Assembly (NCBI GenBank): GCA_902470925.1 | Contig: CABRIF010000079.1 | Location: forward strand, 1-11,774 | Origin: an uncultured Collinsella sp. | Lineage (GTDB): Bacteria; Actinomycetota; Coriobacteriia; Coriobacteriales; Coriobacteriaceae | Length of the DNA: 11,774 nt | Direction of reading: 5' to 3' | Shown here: positions 6,001 to 11,774 of the stretch, in pieces | Layout of the letters: the number at the start of each line of letters is the position of its first letter | How positions within the stretch are numbered: position 1 is the first letter of the stretch | Position numbers and translations under genes: made by a program | The notes under the pieces: model-generated | Seen by the model: only the letters and a program-made list of their open reading frames with translations | Databases searched by the model: none | What the model was told of the DNA's origin: nothing

Positions 6001-6552
6001 CTAGAACTTGACCTGCGGCACGCTGCGGGCGGCCTCGGCGGCCTCGAAGCCGGCGCGCTCCTTGAACTGGAAGATGCCGGCGAAGATGTTGCCGGGGAAG
6101 GTCTGGATGCCGTTGTTGTAGTTCAGCACGCAGTCGTTGTAGCTCTGGCGCGCGTAGGAAACCTTGTTCTCGGTGTCCTCGAGGGTGCCCTGCAGCTGCA
6201 TGAAGTTCGTGTTCGCCTTCAGGTCGGGGTAGGCCTCGGCCACGGCGAACAGCTGGCGCAGCGCACCGGTCAGCACGTTGTCGGCCGCCATCTTCTCCTC
6301 GGGCGTGTGGGCGCTCGTGGCGCTGTTGCGCGCGCTGATGACCGCGTCGAGGGTCTCCTTCTCGTGTGCGGCGTAGCCCTTGACCGTCTCGACCAGGTTC
6401 GGAACCAGGTCGTTGCGGCGCTGCAGCTGCGTATCGATGTTCTGCCATGCGTTGTCAACGCGGTTGCGCAGCGTGACGAGGTTGTTGTAGATGCCGGCGA
6501 CCACCATGACGATCACAATGACAACCACGATGCCGATGATGATGGGGATCAT
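6001..6552 (-). CDS. lemA: LemA family membrane protein (183 aa)
   Basis: LemA proteins are small membrane-anchored coiled-coil proteins of uncertain role. This one has an N-terminal membrane helix (residues 2-22, almost all Ile/Val), then the hallmark YNNLVTLRNRVDNAWQNID, QRRNDLVPNLVETVKGYA and EKETLDAVISAR. The conserved end is KVSYARQSYNDCVLNYN, IQTFPGN and FEAAEAAR. Length matches the family. The start is ATG 6552 because AAGGGAG (6559-6565) lies 6 bases upstream and the membrane helix starts at once; the frame is open further upstream without support. The probable -10 is TATACT (6607-6612, minus). It is transcribed away from a TetR-type gene. In many bacteria lemA sits beside a DUF2207 gene; here the DUF2207 gene is about 3.3 kb away on the other strand. 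Confidence 0.95.
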   Translation of the reverse strand: MIPIIIGIVVVIVIVMVVAGIYNNLVTLRNRVDNAWQNIDTQLQRRNDLVPNLVETVKGYAAHEKETLDAVISARNSATSAHTPEEKMAADNVLTGALRQLFAVAEAYPDLKANTNFMQLQGTLEDTENKVSYARQSYNDCVLNYNNGIQTFPGNIFAGIFQFKERAGFEAAEAARSVPQVKF

Positions 6553-6606
6553 GGAAAACTCCCTTTCTGCGGCGTGCCTCAGCGCGCCTCGCGTCAGTTG
6601 ACTATC

Positions 6607-6612
6607 AGTATA
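6607..6612 (-). promoter_or_regulatory. Probable -10 element of lemA
   Basis: On the minus strand GGGTATACTG contains TATACT, about 55 bases before the lemA start. The identical ten bases occur before the ferritin gene (9713-9722). No -35 match at 16-18 bases is evident. Confidence 0.45.
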
Positions 6613-6710
6613 CCCATGTGCTCGAGGGCGCATGGCACTGTGCGCAAGATATGCGCATCGGTCGACGCCCGCCCTGGATCTGTGCCGGCCGTTTTGAGAC
6701 GCCGTAACGC

Positions 6711-6749
6711 TTTTGTACAAAAAACAAACAATTGTCCCATAACGGACAA
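6711..6749. promoter_or_regulatory. Two palindromes in the lemA/tetR gap, candidate operators
   Basis: TTTTGTACAAAA (6711-6722) is a perfect 12-base palindrome. TTGTCC (6732-6737) and GGACAA (6744-6749) are perfect inverted arms six bases apart. Their centres are 24 bases apart. Both are AT-richer than their surroundings and lie between divergent genes, about 140-175 bases before tetR and 160-200 bases before lemA. TetR-type repressors bind such dyads, often near their own gene; which promoter they would control is open. Confidence 0.4.
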
Positions 6750-6887
6750 AGAACAGTTAATTCGCGTATCAGGCGTATGTCATTGCGGTAAGATACAGCC
6801 GATGTTCAATGTGCGGTTGGCAGATAACGTGCGCAAATCTCCTATGCGTCGCTATATAGCCTCCGCTGTGCCAAGGAAGTGAGTCCG

Positions 6888-7484
6888 TTGGACCTGCGAA
6901 TCGAGAAAACCTATCGCGCGCTCCTCACCGCGTTCACGCGCCTGCTGGAGACGCACCGCTATGAAGAGATCACGGTCGCCATGCTGTGCAACGAAGCGGT
7001 GATCCGCCGCACGACGTTCTACAAGCATTTCGCCGACAAATCCGAGTTCTTCGCCTTCTTCGTGGACAACCTGCGCCTTGAGCTGCTCAAGCACGGCGAG
7101 GAGTCGGTCGACGACGAGCTGGCCCGCCTGAGCTGCCCGCAGGACCCCACGGTCGATGAGGAGGGCGTCGTCATCCTGCACGGCATGGTGAGCTTCATGC
7201 TCGAGCACGAGACCTTGGTCGACAACATTTTCGAAAGCTCGATGAGCGGCATGCTGATGCTCATGATGGTGGACAAGGTTGCCGAGACCATCCGGGAGCG
7301 CTACCGCAACGTCTATCGCGCGACAGAGGGGGAGCTGCCCACGCTTGCCGCTGCATCCGAGTTCGCGGCGGGCGGTTTGGTGCGCCTGCTGGAGAAGTGG
7401 TGGGTCTCGGGTCACAGCAAGCAGGGCGAGACCGAGCTGACGTTTACGGCCAATCAGCTGGTCTGGCGCGTGCTGGGCGTGTAG
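6888..7484 (+). CDS. TetR/AcrR-family transcriptional regulator (198 aa)
   Basis: The N-terminal part is a TetR DNA-binding domain: IEKTYRALLTAFTRLLE (helix 1), then the helix-turn-helix YEEITVAMLCNEAVIRRTTFYKHFADKSEFF (about 24-54). The rest is an all-helical ligand/dimer domain of family-typical size; its Met-rich patch SGMLMLMMVDK and WWVSGHS end give no ligand clue. The start is probably TTG 6888, because AAGGA (6873-6877) is 10 bases upstream and the protein then begins MDLRIEKT. A GTG at 6879 is in frame but touches that site, and would add only three residues. It is divergent from lemA and may regulate itself or lemA through the upstream palindromes. Confidence 0.9.
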   Translation: MDLRIEKTYRALLTAFTRLLETHRYEEITVAMLCNEAVIRRTTFYKHFADKSEFFAFFVDNLRLELLKHGEESVDDELARLSCPQDPTVDEEGVVILHGMVSFMLEHETLVDNIFESSMSGMLMLMMVDKVAETIRERYRNVYRATEGELPTLAAASEFAAGGLVRLLEKWWVSGHSKQGETELTFTANQLVWRVLGV

Positions 7485-7485
7485 A

Positions 7486-7500
7486 CGCCGACTCTCGGCG
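7486..7500 (+). terminator. Short hairpin after tetR
   Basis: CGCCGA and TCGGCG form a perfect 6-bp stem with a CTC loop, one base after the tetR stop. No T-run follows, so it is at best a weak or Rho-dependent end. Confidence 0.25.
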
Positions 7501-7517
7501 GCATTCGGCGCGCGGGG

Positions 7518-7526
7518 TGCTATGAT
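7518..7526 (+). promoter_or_regulatory. Extended -10 promoter of tRNA-Ser
   Basis: TGCTATGAT carries the TGn extension and a near-consensus hexamer (7521-7526), 10 bases before the mature tRNA 5' end. No clear -35. Confidence 0.5.
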
Positions 7527-7536
7527 AGCCACTCAC

Positions 7537-7626
7537 GGAGAGATGGCAGAGCGGTTGAATGCGGCGGTCTTGAAAACCGTTAGGCGCGCAAGCGTCTCGG
7601 GGGTTCGAATCCCCCTCTCTCCGCCA
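7537..7626 (+). tRNA. tRNA-Ser (anticodon UGA)
   Basis: A 90-base class II tRNA. The acceptor stem is GGAGAGA with TCTCTCC, discriminator G and an encoded CCA end (7624-7626). The anticodon stem GCGGT/ACCGT (7564-7568/7576-7580) encloses loop CTTGAAA with anticodon TGA at 7571-7573, which reads UCA codons. The long variable arm and the T arm GGGGGTTCGAATCCCCC are as expected for serine. Confidence 0.97.
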
Positions 7627-7638
7627 GGTGAAATGTAT

Positions 7639-7680
7639 GCGAGCGCCTGCTCCCTTCGGGTTGAGCGGGCGCTCGCTTTA
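7639..7680 (+). terminator. Terminator of tRNA-Ser
   Basis: A 14-bp stem with one G-T pair (7639-7652/7663-7676) is capped by CCTTCGGG, a TTCG tetraloop, and followed by TTTAT. It starts 13 bases after the tRNA CCA. Confidence 0.75.
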
Positions 7681-7909
7681 TGCTTGCCCTGTTGCGGGCG
7701 CGAGACGTGCGTGTGCAGGTTCAGGACCCTGGTCGCTGCCCGCAGGTTGCCTATATAAAAGAAAGGTTTACCCCGAGGGCGGAGCTACGCTTCCGAACTG
7801 GGAAAGAAGGTGCTGACACGCCGCCTGCCTGGCGTTTTCCTGCCGCATAAGGCCACAAAGCAGATAGAATAAACCTCGTACAAACGTCGCTCGCGAGAAA
7901 GGTCCTGCC
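7681..7909 (+). other. Gap before the lipid kinase gene, possible short transcript
   Basis: No protein gene seen. TATATAA near 7752 could be a -10. A hairpin ACGCC/GGCGT (7818-7822/7831-7835) followed by TTTC ends a stretch of about 75 bases that could be a small RNA or a leader. Closer to the kinase gene, TAGAAT (7865-7870) could be its -10, about 40 bases before the start. All weak. Confidence 0.25.
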
Positions 7910-8821
7910 ATGAGCATCGCACGCGTCATCATCAACCCCAATTCCGGCGATGAAAGCGGGAAGGACCTCGCCGAGGACATCAAGACGAGCCTCTCCGCCT
8001 GTTTCGATGAGGTGGAAATCTGCGTGAGCGAGGATGCGGAGGATGTTAAGAAGCTCGCGCGCGAGGGCCGCGAGAACGAGGTGGACGCCCTGTTCGTGGT
8101 AGGTGGCGACGGTACGGTGGGCACCGCGGTCCGCGGCCTTCTCGACGGTGCAGACGAGACCGAGGAGCTCCCTACGCTTGGCATCCTCCCCGGCGGTACC
8201 GGCAACGGTCTCGCTCGCACCCTCGGCTATCCGCGCGATGTGCCCGGGGTCCTGGAGGCCATCGACTGCTCCCGCACTGTGCCGCTCGATCTGGGCTTCG
8301 CGAACGGCGACCCGTTCACCTACACGCTTACGGGCGGGGCGCTCCCCGAGGGCATCCGCGAGGTCTCCTCTGAGGACAAGTCCCGCTTCGGGTTCGCAGC
8401 CTATGTTGCGAGCGAGCTCAAGCATGTCGGTGGGGACGAGTCCCATCGTTTGCGCATCACCGTCGACGGGGATGCGATCGAGGAGGATATCAACTCGTTC
8501 ATCGGCTTCTCCGCGAACGTGATGGTGAACGAGTTCTCTGCTGCCGAGGACACGCAGATCGACGAGGGCCTCATCCATCTGCTCGCGCTCAAGGACGCCT
8601 CGCTCCCGACGCTCGTCTCGATCATCCCGAACGTCCTCACGCGCTCGGTGGATGAGAGCGAGCACGTCTTGTTCCTGCACGGCAAGAGCATCAAGATCGA
8701 GTGCCTGGACGGGGAGCTCACCTGCGGCATGGACGGCGACGAGGGACCGAAGCTCCCGGTCGAGCTCACGGTGGCCCCTTCCCGCCTGCGCACCTTCCCG
8801 TTGAAGGCGGATGCTGAGTAG
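7910..8821 (+). CDS. Diacylglycerol kinase family lipid kinase (303 aa)
   Basis: Member of the DAGK catalytic family (YegS/DgkB/BmrU type), which phosphorylates diacylglycerol or a related lipid with ATP at the membrane surface. Visible motifs: NPNSG (9-13), the nucleotide-binding VVGGDGTV (63-70), and ILPGGTGNGLARTLG (92-106). The C-terminal region has CLDGE followed by MDGDEGP, where the family carries DGE. Length is normal for the family. Residues between 130 and 260 are the beta-sandwich domain, with VMVNEFSAAEDTQIDEGLIHL matching the usual conserved acidic turn. The start is ATG 7910 with AGAAAGG about 7 bases upstream. It stands alone between two terminators. The exact lipid cannot be told from sequence. 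Confidence 0.92.
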   Translation: MSIARVIINPNSGDESGKDLAEDIKTSLSACFDEVEICVSEDAEDVKKLAREGRENEVDALFVVGGDGTVGTAVRGLLDGADETEELPTLGILPGGTGNGLARTLGYPRDVPGVLEAIDCSRTVPLDLGFANGDPFTYTLTGGALPEGIREVSSEDKSRFGFAAYVASELKHVGGDESHRLRITVDGDAIEEDINSFIGFSANVMVNEFSAAEDTQIDEGLIHLLALKDASLPTLVSIIPNVLTRSVDESEHVLFLHGKSIKIECLDGELTCGMDGDEGPKLPVELTVAPSRLRTFPLKADAE

Positions 8822-8856
8822 CCCGTAGCGCGACGCCTCGCCCCAAAAACCGTTTG

Positions 8857-8900
8857 AGCCGCCCTCCATTTCTCGACATCGAGAGAATGGGGGCGGCTTA
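8857..8900 (+). terminator. Long hairpin terminator after the lipid kinase gene
   Basis: AGCCGCCC (8857-8864) pairs with GGGCGGCT (8891-8898). The stem continues through CC-ATT-TCTCG with single-base bulges to a small loop near 8876-8879, and TTATTC follows. On the minus strand a TTTTT lies about 10 bases beyond the stem, so it may stop transcription in both directions. Confidence 0.65.
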
Positions 8901-8982
8901 TTCATGGTCCGAGGGGAGGTCATTGCTTCCGCGGAGAGCCGGAACCCGAAGCGCAAGCCTCCGGTCCATTGGATGGACGAAA

Positions 8983-9008
8983 GGGCCGTCTACCTGCGCA
9001 GACGGCCC
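8983..9008 (-). terminator. Probable terminator of the ferritin gene
   Basis: GGGCCGTCT and AGACGGCCC form a perfect 9-bp stem with an 8-base loop (8992-8999); on the minus strand TTTCG follows. A second small dyad GTCCA/TGGAC (8964-8968/8974-8978) is adjacent. It lies about 118 bases beyond the ferritin stop. Confidence 0.5.
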
Positions 9009-9099
9009 AATACGAGACGCACTTTTTGTCCTATAGCCCACAGGATGGAATCCCGCTCTCGGATGTGCGCGCGTCAGCGGCCCCGCGCTCTCTGCGCTG

Positions 9100-9135
9100 G
9101 GCTACATGCAAGGCTACAGGTAAGGCTACATAGGC
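9100..9135. repeat. 12-bp tandem repeat at the ferritin 3' end
   Basis: GGCTACA recurs at 9100, 9112 and 9124, a period of exactly 12. The third unit contains the ferritin stop codon. Because 12 is a multiple of three, the minus strand reads TAG in frame three times in succession (at 9126-9128, then 12 and 24 bases further). Confidence 0.8.
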
Positions 9136-9644
9136 AGCGCGGTCTGCTGGTTGTACACGCGGGCCTGGTACTCGCGATCGAGGTCGAACAGGCCCTTGGG
9201 ATCGGAGCCGAACAGCTTCATGTTCGTGATCATGTCGCGCGCGTTGGCCTCTTCCTCGCCCTGCTCGCGCACGAACCAGTCGAGCATGCGCATGGCGCGG
9301 ATGTCGTGCGCCTCGGCGGCCGCCTCGTAGCAGCGGTGGATGCTCTCGGTGATGAACTCCTCGTGCTCAAGGCCGGCCTCAAGCGGGGCGAGGTCGTTGT
9401 CGAAGGTCATGGTGGGCTGCTCGATGGCCAGCATGGTGGGGGTGTACTCGTTGTCGAGCAGGTAGCGGCGGAGCGCCAGCGCGTGATCGGTTTCCTCGCG
9501 CACCTGGATCATGTACCAGTTGGCGAAGCCCTTCAAGCCGCGGTCCTCGTAGTAATCGGCAAAGGTGAGATACAGATATGCGGAGTAGAGCTCCTTGTTG
9601 ATCTGCTGCTCCAGAATATCGGCAACCTTCTTGTTGATAGCCAT
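9126..9644 (-). CDS. ftnA: Ferritin, non-haem iron storage protein (172 aa)
   Basis: Ferritin subunits form 24-mer shells that oxidise Fe(II) and store iron. The four-helix domain and ferroxidase residues are all present: E18 and Y25 (KELYSAYLYL), E51 and H54 (EETDH), E95 (EHEEFI), Q128 and E131 (REQGEEEA). These correspond to the E17/Y24/E50/H53/E94/Q127/E130 set of bacterial FtnA. There are no haem-ligand cues of bacterioferritin. Length is normal. The start is ATG 9644, with GAGG 5 bases upstream and the family-typical MAINKKVADILEQQINKE. The frame is open further upstream through non-coding GC-rich DNA. It is a single gene; the probable -10 TATACT is at 9714-9719. No Fur-like box is obvious. 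Confidence 0.95.
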   Translation of the reverse strand: MAINKKVADILEQQINKELYSAYLYLTFADYYEDRGLKGFANWYMIQVREETDHALALRRYLLDNEYTPTMLAIEQPTMTFDNDLAPLEAGLEHEEFITESIHRCYEAAAEAHDIRAMRMLDWFVREQGEEEANARDMITNMKLFGSDPKGLFDLDREYQARVYNQQTALPM

Positions 9645-9713
9645 ACGAACCTCTTTCCCGGCGCTGCGCGTCGCTTGCCTGCGCGGCACATCGGCGGTGC
9701 CGCCTTGCGGCTC

Positions 9714-9719
9714 AGTATA
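9714..9719 (-). promoter_or_regulatory. Probable -10 element of the ferritin gene
   Basis: TATACT on the minus strand, in the ten-base context GGGTATACTG that is also found before lemA. It lies about 70 bases before the ATG. No -35 match is evident. Confidence 0.4.
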
Positions 9720-9753
9720 CCCGGCGGCGCGGACACCTATGGCCCGTGCCCGC

Positions 9754-9821
9754 GCCAGCCGGCCCGCGCGGGTGCCGGCTGGCGGCCGCGCGGGCTCACA
9801 GCCGGTGCGGCCTTGCGGCTG
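9754..9821. repeat. GC-rich inverted repeats between ferritin and DUF2207 genes
   Basis: GCCAGCCGGC (9754-9763) and GCCGGCTGGC (9774-9783) form a perfect 10-bp stem around a ten-base GC loop. A second dyad CAGCCG/CGGCTG (9799-9804/9816-9821) follows. GCCTTGCGGCT occurs at 9702-9712 and again at 9810-9820. They lie between divergent promoters; a role in either is not shown. Confidence 0.5.
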
Positions 9822-9860
9822 GCGCGTGCACGGAGTCCGGTGTCGGCGACAGCCACAGCA

Positions 9861-9868
9861 GGTACAAT
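9861..9868 (+). promoter_or_regulatory. Candidate -10 of the DUF2207 gene
   Basis: GGTACAAT contains TACAAT (9863-9868), one base from TATAAT, about 36 bases before the start. The -35 region is unconvincing. Confidence 0.35.
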
Positions 9869-9903
9869 AGGCGCACAACAGTACCTGCGAGGAAGGAAAT
9901 CTC

Positions 9904-11731
9904 ATGGGTTCGAACGGTTTTCGCGCGCGCCTGTTCGCCGCGCTCGCGTTCGCGCTATGCGCGGTGATGGTTGCGCCACAAGCGGCCCGTGCTGGCGACT
10001 ACAGCATGACGGGCGTGGACATTCAAGCGGTCGTTGAGGCGGACGGCACCCTTGCGGTGCGCGAGTCGCGTACCTTTGCGTTCGATGACGAGGTGAACGG
10101 CGTGTTCTGGGAGATTCCCGAGGGGGACAACCAGCAGGGCGCGGCATCGAGCGTGCAGGTGCAGGGTGTGAGTGTCGACCGCGGCGATGGCGAGCGGGCC
10201 TTCTCGCAGGCGTCGAGTGCGCAGGCGGGTGAAGACGGCGTGTTCACGGTCTCCCAGGAGGACGGCACCGAGCGCATCCAGGTTTTCATGCCGTCGGACT
10301 CCGATAGCGAGGCGCGCGTGACCGTGTCCTACGTGCTGTCCGGTGCGGTCATGGCCTGGCCGGACACGGCCGAGCTGTACTGGAAGTTCATCGGGCCCGC
10401 GTGGGAGGAGAGCTCCAAGCAAGTGCATCTTACCGTGACGTTTGCCGGCGAGGCCGCCTCGGGCGTGGCGGCGTCTGCCGGCGCCCAAGCCAGCGACCCC
10501 AACCTGCGTGCATGGGCGCACGGGCCGCTCGACGGTACGGTGTCCATCGACGCAGGCACCACCTCCCAGGTCACCTTCGAGGCGCCCGAGGTCGAGTCGG
10601 GCCAGTTCGCCGAGGCCCGCATCGCGTTCCCGGCTGTCTGGGTGCCCGGGCTTGCGGTATCCGGCAGCGAGCGGCTGCCCACGATTTTGCAGGAGGAGCA
10701 GGCGTGGGCCGATGAGGCCAACGCGCAGCGCGAGCGCGCCCGGGTTCTGCTCGCGGCAGGCTCGGTCGTGCAGGTGGTTCTGCCGGCCCTGCTGCTGGCG
10801 GGCGTGCTGTTCGTGCGTGCAACCAAATATCGCACGCGCCGTCCGGTGTTCCAGGAGACCTATTTCCGCGACGTGCCGTCTGCCGACCATCCGGCCGTGC
10901 TGTCCGCGTTCATGAACAACGGCGTGGTCGAGGACCGCGCGTTCGTGGCGACCCTCATGCGCCTCACCGACAACCGCGCCGTCGCCCTGGAGCGCACAGT
11001 GGAGGAGAAGCGCGGCCTGTTCGGCAGCAAGCGGCGGGAGGCCTACACGCTCGTGCTGCTCGATCCCGACCGCGCCGAGGGCGAGATCGACCGGCGTGCG
11101 CTCGATCTGTACTTCGGCGCCGATGCCGAGGCAGGTGCGCGCGTGGCGTTCGACGGCCTGCACGAGGCGGCCGAAGACGACCCTGAGCGCATGGGCGAGC
11201 GCATCGACGATTTCAAGACCGACATCAGCGCCGAGCTGGAGCGACGCAGCCTGGTGAGCCTGGTGAGCGCCGGGTATACCGTTGGCGCGATGGTGCTGAT
11301 CGTGCTGTTTGCCGCGGGCTCGCTTTTCTTTTCCCTCGCGATGGATTTCGCGAACATGCCCGCCTTCATCGCCTCGGCGGTGCTGCTTGCGGCGGCAATG
11401 CTCGCGGTGTCGACCACGACCTGCTACACGCAGGAGGCCACCGAGCTGCGCGAGCGCTGCGCGGCGCTCAAGCGCTGGCTGGAGGATTTCACGAACCTGG
11501 ACGAGGCCGTGCCGAGCGACTTGATCTTGTGGAACAAGCTGCTGGTCATGGCGGTGGCGCTCGGCGTGTCCGACGAGGTGCTGCGCCGTCTGGCCGACGC
11601 GGTGCCCCACGACCTGCGCGGGGACGAGGAGATGGGCTACTACTATCCGATCTACTGGTGGTGCTACCCGCACGGCAGCCTGGGCACGCCCGCCAGCGAG
11701 ATGCACACGGCCTACCACGCGAGCTCCGAGA
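9904..11731 (+). CDS. DUF2207 domain membrane protein, 3' end missing
   Basis: Function unknown; the family is often found with LemA. A signal peptide (about 1-30, ARA|G) leads to a large beta-rich extracytoplasmic domain (about 31-260) and a membrane helix near 280-304. A cytoplasmic part follows (HPAVLSAFMNNGVVEDRAFVATLMRL), then two helices near 452-500. The conserved end is LKRWLEDFTNLDEA, LILWNKLLVMAVALGVSDEVL. The start is ATG 9904 with GGAAGGA (9891-9897) 6 bases upstream. The last genuine residue is E609 (codon ends 11730). The following 12 residues, ending YTHLRAHET, and the stop at 11767 come from sequencing adapter, so the gene is truncated by the contig end, not by biology. Probably divergent from the ferritin gene by coincidence. 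Confidence 0.9.
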
Positions 11732-11774
11732 CTGTCTCTTATACACATCTCCGAGCCCACGAGACGTAGAGGAA
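11732..11774 (+). other. Illumina Nextera adapter read-through (artefact)
   Basis: CTGTCTCTTATACACATCT (11732-11750) is the Tn5 mosaic end used in Nextera libraries. CCGAGCCCACGAGAC (11751-11765) is the read 2 adapter stem. GTAGAGGA (11766-11773) has the position and length of an 8-base i7 index and matches my memory of index N712; the last A would begin the next adapter part. This is synthetic sequence, not a mobile element. Confidence 0.98.

Noticed and set aside
5609..6448. 279-codon minus-strand frame overlapping lemA
   Set aside because: Out-of-frame shadow of lemA; low-complexity Arg/Ala/Pro composition.
7751..8956. 401-codon minus-strand frame antisense to the lipid kinase
   Set aside because: Antisense shadow of a clear kinase gene; no ribosome site and no family features.
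11732..11750. Tn5/IS50 mosaic end as evidence of a real transposon
   Set aside because: It is followed immediately by the read 2 adapter stem and an 8-base index, which identifies library adapter.
9955..11760. 601-codon minus-strand frame antisense to the DUF2207 gene
   Set aside because: It starts inside the sequencing adapter and is the usual antisense shadow of a high-GC gene; composition is Arg/Gly/His-rich without domains.

Overview
The window looks like a short assembly contig from a high-GC Gram-positive, most likely a gut Coriobacteriia (Collinsella-like) actinobacterium. That guess rests on high-GC coding bias from about 3760 onward, frequent GTG/TTG starts and the style of the LemA, TetR, DUF2207 and VanR-like proteins; it is inference, not a database result. 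The last 43 bases are not genomic. They are Illumina Nextera adapter read-through (11732-11774), so the final gene is cut at 11731 and its apparent stop codon is an artefact.

Left part (1-3527): a lower-GC block with one plus-strand operon of five genes. Two TM2-domain membrane proteins each carry an N-terminal SHOCT helix pair (367-789, 826-1302). A polytopic membrane protein with a C-terminal SHOCT follows (1302-2081), then a membrane protein with an N-terminal SHOCT (2138-2689), then a predicted lipoprotein (2682-3452). Gaps are short, genes 2/3 and 4/5 overlap, and the block ends at a hairpin terminator (3471-3527). An extended -10 at 121-129 would start transcription next to a 12-bp inverted repeat (137-148/252-263). 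This repeat encloses further hairpins and mutually exclusive pairings that reach the first gene's Shine-Dalgarno, so the leader has a riboswitch-like layout. The operon plus leader is the best candidate here for an undescribed system. No function for it can be read from the sequence.

Middle part (3760-7484): a VanR-like OmpR-family response regulator without a kinase in the window (3760-4467, minus); a repeat-rich non-coding stretch with a 3 x 25 bp tandem repeat (4468-4920); a SIS-domain phosphosugar-binding protein (4921-5634, minus); LemA (6001-6552, minus); and a divergent TetR-type regulator (6888-7484, plus). Palindromes in the lemA/tetR gap are operator candidates.

Right part (7485-11731): tRNA-Ser(UGA) with its own promoter and hairpin terminator; a diacylglycerol-kinase-type lipid kinase (7910-8821, plus); a ferritin (9126-9644, minus) whose 3' end sits in a 12-bp tandem repeat that triplicates the TAG stop; and a divergent DUF2207 membrane protein (9904-11731, plus, truncated). 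Apart from the left operon, these are mostly single-gene transcription units separated by hairpins, i.e. ordinary chromosomal housekeeping DNA.
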